Source: Athripsodes cinereus (taxonomy: Eukaryota > Arthropoda > Insecta > Trichoptera > Leptoceridae). From it: a stretch of 64,000 nucleotides of DNA. Shown here piece after piece: positions 11,370 through 23,090 of the stretch (positions within the stretch are counted from its first letter, which is position 1; every line of letters begins with the position of its first letter). A model generated the notes under the pieces. It ran no database searches and had not been told where the DNA came from. It worked only from the letters and a program-made list of their open reading frames with translations. The stretch spans positions 2,914,001 to 2,978,000 of the forward strand of contig OX388312.1 of assembly GCA_947579605.1 (NCBI GenBank), written 5' to 3'. Position numbers and translations under genes: made by a program.

Positions 11370-14300
11370 ATGAATAATCCTATTTTATACGCAAACGCGA
11401 ATAATTTACAATTACAAGATGCCGAAGATGTCGTTAAGGAATATTTTCATTTATTAAATTTTTCAAAAAATGGAGGTGAAACAATAATGGATGTTGGATG
11501 TGGTGAGGGAAAAGTTACCATGGAGATTTTGCACAAACGACTTCCTCCAAAGTTTGGCCAATTGATTGGAACAGATGTTTCCAATAAAATGATAAAGTTT
11601 GCCGAAGCTGCATATTCGAGTGATAATGTTGATTTTGAAGTGTTGGATATTTCCGGTGAATTGAATGATAAATTTATAAATAGTTTTGATCATGTTTTTT
11701 CGTTCAACTGTCTTCACTGGGTTCAAAATCAGAGGTAAGAGTAAAAACATAATTTCACATTCATTACTATTAGATTTAATATAGGTAGTATTTAATGCAT
11801 TCCCCGTGGAGCGCCCGGGTAAAAACTAGTTTTCGAGTGTGCTGTAAATAGGCAGGTGTTCGAAAAAATCCAGATATTTTATTACTCAAATTCAGCGATA
11901 AGGTTTGATGAATGTCTTAGTTTTTTGCTGACACGGATAGGACTGTTTGTATGTTTGCTACATGCAACTGGTCTGCTGGCTATCCCATTTTTGGAATATA
12001 CCGCCATGTTATAGACTACTATAGTAGTACAGTAGTAGGAAATAGTAAATTAATATTCTAATGATCGTATAGTATTTGGAATAACTTTGTGAAAGTTCAT
12101 TTAAATAGAATTAAAATAGATTTGACACAAATAATATGATTCATAGTGAAAGTAATACACACAGTGTTTTATTTTAAATCTATGTATTTAAATTGTATTT
12201 ATATATTTTATTCGGCGACAAATCGTTCCACCCTTCCCGAATTTCTTGTTTTTTGTTGGTTCAGTGAGAACGATTAGCATGTTTACTACACACTTTATAA
12301 GGGTTGATCGCAGATCACACATCTCGTGCAGTACCTTCCTGGAGATAATATGTATATCCTATAAGCGACTAATCAATTTTTTCGACCATTATAATTTCAT
12401 ATCTATCAGTTTTAAACGAACGTAGTTTCAAAAATATATGTTCTATCTCCCTCGAGTCTCTCGTTATAGATGATTTATCATGATAGTACTATTACTTACT
12501 TACTTACTTATGCAGCTATTCCTGTCCACTGCTGAACATAAGCCTCCCCCATATAAATTACATAATATATTTTATCCTAAAATAGAACTTTTTCTACCAA
12601 CTTAGATTACGTTATACCTACAAGAAGAAAAACCTGTCTAAAAGTATTAACATAGGCATTTTTTTTTTTTGGAAAGATATATCTGGGTTTTTGTTATAAA
12701 CCCAAATACAACCTTATACACCTTTCACAGTAAGCTACTAAAAGCTTGTGTCGTGAAAGGGGAGTTTGCCGACACCTGGTATCGAACCACGGACCCCATG
12801 TTCACGAGGCCGAGACTCTACCTCCAGGCTACCGACGAACTCATTAGAAAATATAGGTTAATATTAACATTAGTTCGATAAATGTGTAAAATATATACTT
12901 ATTATTTATTCTTTGTTGTACATTGATCACAACACATACAATAGGAAAATGCATTCAAATTAAATACAATCAATATACAGAGAGCGAGTTAATCGCAAAG
13001 GCGCGATCTCTTCCAAGTAACCCAAATTTTTATTAATCCCGTGGAGCCTTCAGTAAAGAATAGATCTTCCACGAATAAAACATTTCGCTGGCTCAATACT
13101 TCAACTAACATCTCTAAATTAATAAGTTTTAGATAATGGATGAATCATGATATTGCACTCAGAAGGATACCTAGTAATTAATAATATGTTGCAAGGAGAG
13201 ATGCAAAGAATATTAGGCAACTATTCAGTATTCTGCCTATTCGGCAACATTTTTAATATTCGGCCGAATGCCGAATATTTAGTCAACCGGTGTTCTACCG
13301 AATAGTTTAAATGTAAAACTGGAAAGATCTAATAGCTTGTAGATTGTTGCTATTTCATTGTCATCTGCAGATGCATAATTATTAATCCTCAAATATCTAA
13401 TTAATTAATTTAATTTGATATGGAGTGAAACAACGTAATATTATTATTGTTATTATAAATGTTGGAACATAAAAATTTAGAAAAAATGTACTGCGCTGCA
13501 AGTCTAGTATATAATAATATGTCTATGATATACCTACACGAAGATACGCGGTCGGGAGTACCGCAAACTCTCACCATTGTTTTGCCGAATATTCGGTTAT
13601 TCGGCACATGATCTTGCATAATATTCGGAAAATATACTATTTGTTGTAAGTATATTTTTGAAAGACTTTAATGACAGTACAAGGAAGCATCTTAATTTAT
13701 AATTATTACTAGAAATTACTCAAAGATTATAAGCAAACATCGGGAACATATTATAACTCAAATTGCTTAAATATTAGAGACAATCATGGGGAACATAAAT
13801 ATGTAGGTAACTCAAAACCAACAAAATTCGAGATCTCTAGTTGGCTCGTTTGTCTAAAAATATACTATTTTCGGAAAATATACTATTTGTTGTAAGTATA
13901 TTTTTGAAAGACTTTAATGACAGTACAAGGAAGCATCTTAATTTATAATTATTACTAGAAATTACTCAAAGATTATAAGCAAACATCGGGAACATATTAT
14001 AACTCAAATTGCTTAAATATTAGAGACAATCATGGGGAACATAAATATGTAGGTAACTCAAAACCAACAAAATTCGAGATCTCTAGTTGGCTCGTTTGTC
14101 TAAAAATATACTATTTTCGGAAAATATACTATTTGTTGTAAGTATATTTTTGAAAGACTTTAATGACAGTACAAGGAAGCATCTTAATTTATAATTATTA
14201 CTAGAAATTACTCAAAGATTATAAGCAAACATCGGGAACATATTATAACTCAATCAAATAATTTTCAATAAAAAATGAAACGTATCTTAATTAATAAACT

Positions 14301-17158
14301 TAACTATTTCAACATACAACCTCATAAAAGAGTTTATGATATGACATTGTCATTGTTAAACCCACTTTTTAATAAGTTTTTATTGATTAACTTCCTACTT
14401 CTTCTAATACCTGTTTTCTTTTTAAGTTTGTATTGATTTACAAATTATGACCGCATTGGCAGTTCAACCGCACTTAATGTGAAATGTCGTATGATCAGGT
14501 TATAGTGTGCACTGCGCTGTACCGTATACCACAGTTGACACCATGTGTTTAAGACTATAGGGCCATTATAATCTTTGCACTTATACATACATACACGCTA
14601 TGTATACATATTGATATAGATTCACAACGGACCGTGACCAGTATTGAGGGTTGCAATAGTATTTATTATTTATTGTGTTACACTGCTTGGGTACCTGGCC
14701 GCACTCATTGAGTGCAGTTGTACTAGCCAAATATTATTATTATTAATTTTGTTAACTATGTACTGTATTAGAATTGCTATTATGTATTAACTGATATTAT
14801 GTATTGTATAAAGGCTTATGCCGTCTATTGATTAATAAATAAATAAATAATAAATAACTCAAATTGCTTAAATATTAGAGACAATCATGGGGAACATAAA
14901 TATGTAGGTAACTCAAAACCAACAAAATTCGAGATCTCTAGTTGGCTCGTTTGTCTAAAAATATACTATTTTCGGAAAATATACTATTTGTTGTAAGTAT
15001 ATTTTTGAAAGACTTTAATGACAGTACAAGGAAGCATCTTAATTTATAATTATTACTAGAAATTACTCAAAGATTATAAGCAAACATCGGGAACATAATA
15101 TTATAACTCAAATTGCTTAAATATTAGAGACAATCATGGGGAACATAAATATGTAGGTAACTCAAAACCAACAAAATTCGAGATCTCTAGTTGGCTCGTT
15201 TGTCTAAAAATATACTATTTTCGGAAAATATACTATTTGTTGTAAGTATATTTTTGAAAGACTTTAATGACAGTACAAGGAAGCATCTTAATTTATAATT
15301 ATTACTAGAAATTACTCAAAGATTATAAGCAAACATCGGGAACATATTATAACTCAAATTGCTTAAATATTAGAGACAATCATGGGGAACATATAATTAT
15401 GTAGGTAACTCAAAACCAACAAAATTCGAGATCTCTAGTTTAAGTATTATTGAGTCCACGATTTAACATCTTCTATTCAGCAATAATATGTGCATCTCAT
15501 CCTGAAAACCTTACTTTTATCGACACGTAGAATACAACTTGCATCCTTATTACATGAAACTAGTCTACTGGCTACCCCACTTGTGAGAGATTCCGTGATA
15601 GTATAGATAGATAAATAATTACTTCAATACCCTCCAACACAAATTTGTATGAAATTACACTGTCAAGTTAGTTCGTGGAGCGCACCGACAAAGGGCATAC
15701 ATTTCACTTTAGAAGCCTAGGTACCTATATATTATAGCTTCAAATATTGTGCATGTTTTTGATGTCCATTTGTTATCTTTCATTTTGCAGAGCTGCACTG
15801 AAAAACATCTACAAACTTTTAAAAGCCAACGGAGAATGCTTGCTGTGTTTCCAAGCCAGGAACCAAATTTTCGACGCTTACAAGAATCTGTCGGAAAATT
15901 CTCGATGGTCATCCTATTTGAAGGACTACAGGAAATACGTATCTCCTTATCATTTCACCGAGGATCCAGCTGAGGAATGCAGGCAATTGATGTACGATGC
16001 TGGATTTAAATATGTTCAAGTTGAAACGAAACAAAAACTGTTTTATTTCTATGGGGAAAAGAGTTTGAAAGGTATGCATTTATTTATACGTTTGCTACAT
16101 AATATTTTAAAGGATAGACATATTTATGATTAATGTTATTGATCGGAGGTCTTTAGTGGATTATTAGTAGATATTAAATTATTTGAAATAATTACAAAAC
16201 TTTTTTTGTGATATGGAGCGAGAATAATAAATTGTTCGTCTTGGTTTCATAATTCAATAAATTTGGGACGTTGTAATACCGAAACAAACAATTTGGTATA
16301 GGAATTATTGATTTGGCATAAGAAATGCTAGAAGTAAGAACTCAACATACCTCTGATAAAACGACTTTTTGTAAATTATTGCTAAGAGACTCCGTTTGCG
16401 AATTCAACAATAATTAATAACTTATCGAAAGTCGAGCACAAGAAAAAGTGGAGATCTAAAAAAACGTGTCATTGCTTTTCGAAAACTTGCATTACATTCT
16501 AATGATCAAATGACATTCTTATATTTCACTTTTCGAAAAGTAGCAATCATATGGTAGATCTCATCTTTTGATATGGTGAAATTATTTTTTAATGTTTCTC
16601 GATTAGTGATACTCACAACGTTACGTTGTCCACACAGATCTCAGGGCCGATGAAAAAGCGTTGGAACGCTCTTCTCAATTCTTCCGTTTAGATTTTGCAC
16701 TTTGTTACATTATAGTTCTCGAATCGAGATGTCCGATTAGATTTGATTGTTTTTAAGTTTTTCATTTTTTTTTTATTACTGAGCAAGGCTCTGATGGCCC
16801 TAGAATAAATTCTGGTTACGCCCTTGGTTTTGTACCAGATTTCCGAAGATTTCCAAAGAGTGAAAAGATGAAAATGAGACATTATCTTTTGTTCTGTCTC
16901 GCTACAATTTAAGTAAATAATTTAAACATAAAAACCTAATATTAATCCCTCATCAATTATTTTTCTTTAACAGAATCAGTCTTCGCTGTCAACCCATTTC
17001 TGGATAAGATCCCTCCAAGTCTCCACGACCAGTACTTTGAGGATTACAAGCAGCAACTAAGTGATATGGACTTGATTGATGAAGGAAACAATAATGATGA
17101 CGAGGAAACCATTTATAAAGCTCCGTACTTATATGCAGTATGCTATGCTATCAAATAA
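11370..17158 (+). CDS. jhamt: Juvenile hormone acid O-methyltransferase-like protein, 3 exons, complete
   Basis: Three exons, 11370-11734, 15791-16071 and 16974-17158, join with GT-AG introns into 831 nt (276 residues plus TAA). The N-terminus MNNPILYANANNLQ matches the usual start of insect JHAMTs. SAM-binding motif I reads IMDVGCGEGKVT at about residues 39-50, followed by IGTDVS, the FDHVFSFNCLHWV segment typical of the family, and a C-terminal FAVNPFLDKIP block. By family knowledge such enzymes transfer methyl from SAM to juvenile hormone acid or farnesoic acid, in the cytosol, mainly in corpora allata. Lepidoptera carry several JHAMT paralogues, so the substrate here is inferred. The length fits the family (about 260-280). 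Intron 1 is 4 kb and full of repeats. The broken copy at 9.54-9.69 kb shows local duplication. Methyltransferase identity is firm; the JHAMT assignment is likely. Confidence 0.85.
11797..12030 (+). mobile_element. RTE-tailed SINE-like repeat in JHAMT intron 1
   Basis: Sense copy from CCGTGGAGCGCCCGGGT through GTTTTCGAGTGTGCTGTAAA to CTGGTCTGCTGGCTATCCCA and a GTTATAG-type end. Confidence 0.7.
12690..12845 (-). mobile_element. tRNA-derived SINE
   Basis: On the minus strand there is a tRNA-like head with an A-box-like TAGCCTGGAGGT and a B-box-like GGTTCGATACC, about 35 bp apart, followed by an unrelated tail. No CCA or complete acceptor stem is evident, so it is a SINE head and not a tRNA gene. 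Confidence 0.6.
13200..13640. mobile_element. Possible non-autonomous DNA element with CCGAATATTCGG motifs
   Basis: Both ends of this stretch carry clusters of TTCGGC and CCGAATATT palindromic motifs in inverted arrangement (about 13230-13310 and 13575-13635). Such motifs are common in hAT-like miniature elements. Exact ends and a target duplication were not found. Confidence 0.35.
13624..15439. repeat. 246-bp tandem repeat array, interrupted by a retroposon
   Basis: The unit begins TTCGGAAAATATACTATTTG and recurs at 13624, 13870, 14116, 14971 and 15220, a spacing of 246-249 bp. Unit copies look almost identical by eye. The third copy is split by foreign sequence at about 14254-14846, after which it resumes. 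The last copy ends at about 15439. The near identity implies recent amplification. Confidence 0.9.
14254..14846 (+). mobile_element. Non-LTR retroposon inserted in the tandem array
   Basis: A stretch of about 590 bp interrupts one repeat unit. The unit's sequence ATAACTCAA appears on both sides, consistent with a target duplication. The insert ends in AATAAATAAATAAATAATAA, the A-rich tail of a plus-sense retroposon. Just before the tail is AAAGGCTTATGCCGTC, a stem-loop-like tail motif also seen at about 7830 (reverse), 23160, 25380 and 58880. No coding frame was recognised, so it is a 5'-truncated or non-autonomous copy. Confidence 0.7.
16072..16973 (+). other. Intron 2 of JHAMT-like gene with a small hairpin
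   Basis: The intron runs from GTATGC to TTTAACAG. At about 16449-16555 two arms containing GAGATCT and CTTTTCGAAAA face each other as an imperfect inverted repeat of about 107 bp, perhaps a small MITE. Nothing else was recognised. Confidence 0.6.
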
Positions 17159-18295
17159 AATAAAATGCTATAACAATAATACTGTATAGGGAATGGGCGA
17201 CAAGTCTTAAATAATATTATTGAATAAGTAAATAAATTTATTTTAGCATAAATAACATAACAAAGAATAAAATAATTAAATGCCAAATGGCTAATCGCTT
17301 AAGAGATATTAATTTTACAAATTATTAGAAGTATATTTATATTACGGGCGACGATTCCGTAAATTAACTTATTTTACCATTATGATGAATTTGAATTTGA
17401 AATACACCCAGATATACCCACGCAGTGAGAAATATGCTTTTATGGTGTCAATGGAGTACCTAAGTCTCTAATATCAAGCTATCGACCACCTCTGGAAACA
17501 CATTTGAAATTTCGGGGACCAATTTTTATAATTTTTTTTAATTGTCTTATAATTTATAACAAATATTCAATAGGTATTTTATGACAGTAAAATAGAAAAC
17601 GGGTGACAAATTTAATAATACGGGCGACGATTCCATAATGTCGAATAATATTTTAGATGAATAGGTATGCATGTAATATTTTGTTATCTTTTCATAATCT
17701 AGAATTTCGAATAAAAATATGCTTTGACATTAAAAAAAGAAAGGGAGACAATTTTTATGTTATGGGCGACATTTCTTAAATTCATAATTATATGACATCA
17801 AATGTATTAACTTGATAAAAAATGTTTAATCGTTGTCGGATTGAATTAGGTATACAATATATTAATTTTTATTTACATTTTAACCAATAAATTATTTACT
17901 ACCATATTTTATTGACAATAATTTTGGATATATACAGGGTAGAACAGCGGTGGGAATATACAATTTTTATTGGTTATGCATTCGTGATATAAATTAGGTA
18001 TTACTATTGTTATTATGCGCACAATTTTCAAATAATATCCAGCTTTGATTTTGTAGGCATGCAGTGCTTTTTTGCATATTTGGAAGGCACGCCACTGCAG
18101 TTTCTTTATATCAAATGTGAATTTACGGATTATATTTACAAAATGTTAATATTTATGATTACATTTATAAAATATTAATTTTAAATAATAATTAGTCTTA
18201 CTTCCGGTTCTATAAAGAAAAATCCCTTTCAATATAAAGTCCAAAATGACAAAATTATATTAGTAACTATGATTTATTTAGACATACATATAACT
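17159..18295. repeat. AT-rich DNA with degenerate ~152-bp repeats carrying GGGCGAC
   Basis: Two AATAAA sequences begin at or right after the JHAMT stop (17154-17164) and could serve polyadenylation. Downstream, GGGCGAC or close variants occur at 17194, 17346, 17513 (GGGGACC), 17601, 17622, 17753 and 17764, often followed by ATTCC/ATTTC. Spacings near 152 bp recur, suggesting an old tandem repeat. No gene was seen. Confidence 0.5.
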
Positions 18296-18297
18296 AT

Positions 18298-18412
18298 GAA
18301 TGTCTTGATTTTATATTGGCACGGAGAAGACAGCTTGCATGTTTTATACGCAGCTGGTCTGCTGGCTACCCCACTTGTGGGATATGCCGTGATGGTATAG
18401 TATAGTAAAGTA
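18298..18412 (+). mobile_element. RTE-tailed repeat, clean 3' end
   Basis: It reads GAATGTCTTGATTTTATATT, GGCACGGAGAAGACAGC and CTGGTCTGCTGGCTACCCCA, then CTTGTGGGATATGCCGTGAT, ending GGTATAGTATAGTA. It is the best-preserved 3' end of the family in the window. Confidence 0.8.
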
Positions 18413-19900
18413 TTTATTTAGATTTTTTTTCTGCAATAATTTAAAGAGACTTTATCATTTTTATGAAACCGGCCGTAAGTCAAATTCATTTTTAGTCATT
18501 AATTCATATTGTTGACACTACAACATTTTATTGGTCTGTGAAATTTTAATCTCTTATTTAATTTTTTTTTAATAAAATGTTGATAGAAACTCACAATTTT
18601 ATTCAATAAGAGGCACAAATCTAAATTAATTTTTATTTTCACTTATAAACAAATTAATTCTTAATTAATTTATTTATTTAAATATTCAAGGCATGGGCTT
18701 TTTAGGTACACAGGTTATACCTACAAAAAAAAGACAAATCAAATTTCTCATTCACAACACAGTTTGAGTATGTACGACAAGAACAACAAATTGGCGAATA
18801 ATAAAATACAAAAAATGGCAATCAAATTATAACATATAATAATATGCATTTATATATATTTTATTTATTTGTAAAAGAGTATGCCAATAAAATGATGCAC
18901 TGCCAATATTATGCATGTTAATTTAGAATAAGTAAATAAATAAAATATATTATATTTTAGAATAAATAAAATATATTATATAATAAGCAATTTACTAACT
19001 AGTCAATATTAGTTTATATTATCATATTTTTTTATTTATTTTATAAAAAAATATATTTGGTGATTTAATTTAAAGAAAAATATTGTTTTTATGCACGAGC
19101 TCTGCTCAATTTTGAGGGAATAAATTGTATATTAGTATGTTGTTGAAAACTGTGTAAATTGTATAAAAAAGTGTATAGGTATTTTTTAATAATAAATTTA
19201 TTTGAATTACATTTGAATTTGATTCTCTAACCCGGTAAAGAATAGGTAAGACTTCCAATCAGTTCCTTGTTAGTTTGAGGCTTCTTACCCATCCTGAATG
19301 TTAAGACATGAAATAAATAAAACAATTTTTTATTCTACTTACAAGATATCATCTTAGTTTGGGACTAGCTCGATCTGTGTAAATTGTCTATGTATGTACT
19401 ATTTGATTTATTTACGAGAGGGACGTCTTTCGTCTTGTTAGGACATTGTCAAAAAAATCAAATACCAGTAGTAGAATAAAACATTTGTTTTATTTATTTC
19501 GCTATGTAGGTAATTCTACTGCCTAAACGAATGTCTTGTATTTTTTAATTATCACAAACAGTTATTCCGCTGTGTATCCCACTTGTGAGATATTATGCCG
19601 TGATGGTATCGCGGTAATGGCATAATAGTGTTTTAATAAGCATTTATTACCTTGTTCCTGTTTTTTTTTTTTTAAATCTCCTGTCACTATTAGCCCTTGT
19701 CTCTTCATTTCAACCTATTTCCATCCGCTGCTGGATAAAGGACTCCTCCATTTCTTTTCATATTCTCGAATCAACTTAAGCTGTTCGGATTCAGTTTACA
19801 ACGATATAATTTTTCAAACAAGTCATACATACTAACTTGTTTGCATATACCTACTTAAATTAAATTTTAAAGTTTGTGGAAAATAATATGGACATCATCA
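18413..19900. other. AT-rich intergenic DNA with repeat scraps
   Basis: It contains a SINE-tail fragment (about 19340-19400), an RTE-tailed repeat scrap (about 19560-19620) and a piece of the lepidopteran 'ccgctgctggataaaggactcc' repeat (about 19710-19760). No gene. Confidence 0.5.
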
Positions 19901-19914
19901 ATTTATTTATCTGT

Positions 19915-20130
19915 TCATGCCATCGCCTCAATTGGGGAATCTAGTGGAATCGTTGAATAAAAGAGTTCGTCCTGTCCGTGCCATAAAAATAAGACATTTG
20001 TGATTGGTAGCAAGCCTAATCGCTGAATATAAAATGTCCTTATTTTCTCGAGCACCTACCTTTTACAGGACACTCGAAAACTTACGAAAAAGAATGGGAG
20101 ACCAATTCCTTGCTGGGTACTCTACGGAAT
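19915..20130 (-). mobile_element. RTE-tailed SINE-like repeat, diverged
   Basis: It carries GTCCTGTCCGTGCCATAAAA, AAGACATTTGTGATTGGTAG, CTTTTACAGGACACTCGAAA and CTTGCTGGGTACTCTACGG in the reverse orientation of the family. Confidence 0.65.
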
Positions 20131-20760
20131 AGATACCAAACACCAAAAGGACATTCATTTGCATTGTGTACTTGTAAGATTATATTATTTATTAAACCTA
20201 TCCAGGACTTAGTTATGACTGAAAAAAAGTTCAACAAAAAAGTGTGATAACCTCTGCAGGACCCGTAGTCAAAACACATTTTAGCGTTAGGTTGTCGTTT
20301 GAATATAGACGACGCGACGTTGCGACAAAGTGACAATTTTCGTAACTCTTGTGTAATTTTGCTACGAAAAGTGACGCTTTTTCGCAACTTCGTATATCGA
20401 ACGTTAACGAAACTAGAACGTTAAACGCTGAAATGTGTCAGGCTGAACCTAATACAACAATGTTTACTGCTGAAAAGTATTAGGAGACTATGAACGTGAA
20501 AAGATTTCAATATGAAAATACAACTGAAGCAAATGTTGAGTTTATAACGACATGTAGTGAGTGACGTGACTTCATAAATATTATAAATGTAGTACTGTTT
20601 TTGTACTACTTGTAGGTACCTAGTGGTGACACTAGTGACAACAATGGGACAGTTATCGTAATAACTACAAAGTAATTTGAACATGAAAATATTATGCTTA
20701 AATAGTTTAGTTTGTTCCTACGAATGTATGTATGCACGTAGGTACAAAACATAAGTAATC
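20130..20760. other. Intergenic DNA, unidentified
   Basis: No domain was recognised in the short frames. The stretch at 20280-20420 is less AT-rich with CGCAAC/GTTGCG motifs and may be part of an unidentified element. Confidence 0.3.
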
Positions 20761-20764
20761 TATC

Positions 20765-21105
20765 TAAACACTCACGCCGTGTCTCATGTGGGGTAGGCAG
20801 AGAGAACGTAACTTCATGTAGATATATCCTTGCATACTTCTTTCGCCTCTTCTACATTCATGTAACTTCCCATACACGCATGCTGATTTCTCTTACTTAA
20901 CACACGACCGTCCTTGAGAATTTTATCCACGTGGTTCTTGGATACCCGCGCTTCCTCACTCCGCATCTTTCAGATAGGTAGGTATATCCTCTTTGTCATC
21001 CTTTCCTCATTCATTCATTCCACATGTCCAAACCATCGTAATTAATTTACACGCATTTTGTCCACAACACTCCTCTTGCATCCGCTCATTCTTCTAAAAG
21101 CATAA
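20765..21105 (-). pseudogene. RTE-like LINE C-terminal fragment, decayed
   Basis: This is a degenerate copy of the element at 21386-21889 in the same orientation, starting CTCACGCCGTGTCTCATGTG. It retains the stretches for the C-terminus, the RGRP..W motif region and the LRWFGHV region, with indels. Confidence 0.7.
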
Positions 21106-21134
21106 ATAAGCAAATAAAATAAAAACAATGTTTA

Positions 21135-21255
21135 TTTTCACTATGAAAAATGGTTTCCTAATGCTTACGAATCGGCTTAGGCTGGTTTGAATACTCTTTA
21201 TTCGTAGTGTTTTCGCCGACATCTGTTTCAAGACAGTGTGTTTTAGACACCTGTC
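21135..21255 (+). repeat. Dispersed repeat shared with a dynein intron
   Basis: AATGCTTACGAATCGGCTTA, GGCTGGTTTGAA and CATCTGTTTCAAGACA are matched, diverged, at about 30935-31075. Family unknown. Confidence 0.5.
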
Positions 21256-21385
21256 CAGTCAAAGACGAAAGACTAGGTAATTTCAATATATTATATAATT
21301 CTTGGTGGAAGTTCATGATGAATTAATTATAAATAGTATACAACATACATGTACTTATGTCTTTATACTATACTATACTATACCC

Positions 21386-21889
21386 TCACGCCGTATCCCA
21401 AGTGGGGTAGGCAGAGAGAACGGAACGCCATGTCGCTCTATCCTTACATACTTCTTTCGCTTCCTCTACATTCATCCAGTTTCTCATACATGCACGCCGA
21501 TTCCTCTTACTTAACACGCGACCGTCCTTGAGAATTTGATCCACGTGGTTAAGCCACGTAGTTCTTGGACGTCCGCGCTTTCTCACACCCTCTCTTTCAG
21601 ATAAATACACCCTCTTCGTCAATCTTACACCATCCATTCGCTCCACATGACCAAACCATCTCAATTTATTTACACGCATTCTATCAACAACACTCCTCTT
21701 GTATCCACTCATTCTTCTAATATCCTCATTTCTTACTCTATCACGCAATGTTTTACCTACCATTCTTCTCAGTGATCGCATCTCCACTGCATTTATTCCA
21801 CTCTCGTCCTTCTTCAGCCATGTCCAAGTTTCGCTTGCATACATCAGTGTCGGTACGAGGATGGCGTTGTGCACCAGCATTTTAGCCAT
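21386..21889 (-). CDS. RTE-like non-LTR retrotransposon, C-terminal 167 codons (5'-truncated)
   Basis: The frame is open over 167 codons to a TGA. It contains YASETWTW at about residues 17-24, LRRMVGKTLRDRVRNEDIRR, KLRWFGHVERM at about 75-85, RKRGRPRTTWLNHVDQIL and the end WRSVLSAYPTWDTA. This is the extreme C-terminal region of RTE/BovB-like reverse transcriptases. The catalytic RT and endonuclease domains are absent, so the copy is dead on arrival. Directly after the stop the DNA reads GGGTATAGTATAGTATAG, a retroposon 3' microsatellite end. Further decayed copies lie at 20765-21105, 27236-27420, 31999-32120 and 60505-60720. Within this copy there is no frameshift, so it is the youngest here. 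Confidence 0.8.
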   Translation of the reverse strand: MAKMLVHNAILVPTLMYASETWTWLKKDESGINAVEMRSLRRMVGKTLRDRVRNEDIRRMSGYKRSVVDRMRVNKLRWFGHVERMDGVRLTKRVYLSEREGVRKRGRPRTTWLNHVDQILKDGRVLSKRNRRACMRNWMNVEEAKEVCKDRATWRSVLSAYPTWDTA

Positions 21890-22019
21890 GTTCGAGACAT
21901 TGCTATTGCTAAGAATAGATCGAAGTGCACCGTTCTTTATACATGTTTTACATACTTACATTTGCCAATCAGACAAATATCTATAGAATGAGTAGGTTTA
22001 TTGGTTCTTTATTTGATAT

Positions 22020-22620
22020 TTTAGCGAAATATTAAACATTGATTGTTAACGTAACAAATAAATAATCTTATTCATTCGTTTTTATAAAAGAACGTTTTTG
22101 AATCACCCCAGAGAGTCGTTATTTAAAAATCTTCCATGAATTACTTACTTACTTGATCATCTCTCTTAGGGATTTATTTGACCAAATCTCGATTTTCACG
22201 ATTAATGAATTTATAAAAATATCAATAAAAAATGTAATGTCAGTGTCACTATAGCACGAGTCCTAAATGTAATAATAGTGTTTCCAGATTTTCAAATTCA
22301 GTCTCTCGCCCGAAGCCCTTGTACAAAGTGCGAGGCCCAAGGCGGCTACTTTCGTTCGCCCACCGTAAGAACCGCTACTGCATATTAAAATCATTGTACT
22401 ATGTCCAAGTTCATGACAATTCATAACATTTTGACATAACCCACGTTATCTTTATCGTTGGTTTTGAATATGTACCTACTTACTTGTAGCGTATAGAACT
22501 AACACGTAATAAAGTGAGTAATCATTATGCATACCTACATAATTATATTTATTTGTTTGTATTTCTTATGCATGACTATGTATATAAATAATATGTTATG
22601 ACGTCACAGTTCTCGATTTT
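22020..22620. other. AT-rich intergenic DNA
   Basis: No recognised content. Confidence 0.35.
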
Positions 22621-22804
22621 AGGTTGTGTGGGACAGTTTCTCGATGCGAGTTAGTTTTGTATCATAGAATCATCGGCAAAGTAAATATATATTTTTTTTT
22701 TATTTATTTATTTTATTTAACAATAATTATACAGACATTACAATACATAGACTATTTGATAAAACTTAAATCTAAACATCCTCCTTATAGAGACAAGTCT
22801 CGTG

Positions 22805-23090
22805 TAAAGGAGGGTATATCTCTCACTGTTTTCTATAAGTTTTCGAGCGCTTTGCAAAAATAATCTATCTATCGCATCACGGCTTCTCCCATCGTGGGGT
22901 AACCAGCGGAATAACTTTTTGTAATAAACATGCAAGTCGTTCTCTCCGTGTAAATAAAAGTGAAGACATTCATCGTTTAACTGAAGATCTTAAATATTTT
23001 ACGAACACTTGCCTTTTACAGGACACTCAACTTACAGAAAAGAGTGGGATTCACTGGCTACCCTACTTGTGGGAGATGGCGTGACTTTCT
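22805..23090 (-). mobile_element. RTE-tailed SINE-like repeat copies
   Basis: It carries CATCACGGCTTCTCCCATCG, TGGGGTAACCAGCGGAATAA, TCCGTGTAAATAAAAGTGAA and TTTTACAGGACACTCAAC. It is flanked on both sides by short inverted scraps (TTTTCGAGCGC at 22841 and GGCTACCCTACTTGTGGGAG at 23056). Confidence 0.65.

Larger units (their letters stand above)
11735..15790 (+). other. Intron 1 of JHAMT-like gene, filled with repeats
   Basis: The donor GTAAGA follows codon 121 and the acceptor TTTTGCAG precedes 15791. The intron holds a RTE-tailed SINE-like copy (about 11797-12030), a piece of the lepidopteran 'cactgctgaaca' repeat (about 12490-12550), a tRNA-headed SINE (about 12690-12845), a stretch of CCGAATATTCGG-type inverted motifs (about 13200-13640), and the 246-bp tandem array at 13624-15439. 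It is by far the larger intron of the gene; intron 2 is about 0.9 kb. Confidence 0.8.

Noticed and set aside
13624..15439. Tandem array as a CRISPR array
   Set aside because: Units are contiguous 246-bp repeats without short direct repeats and unique spacers, and the window is eukaryotic.
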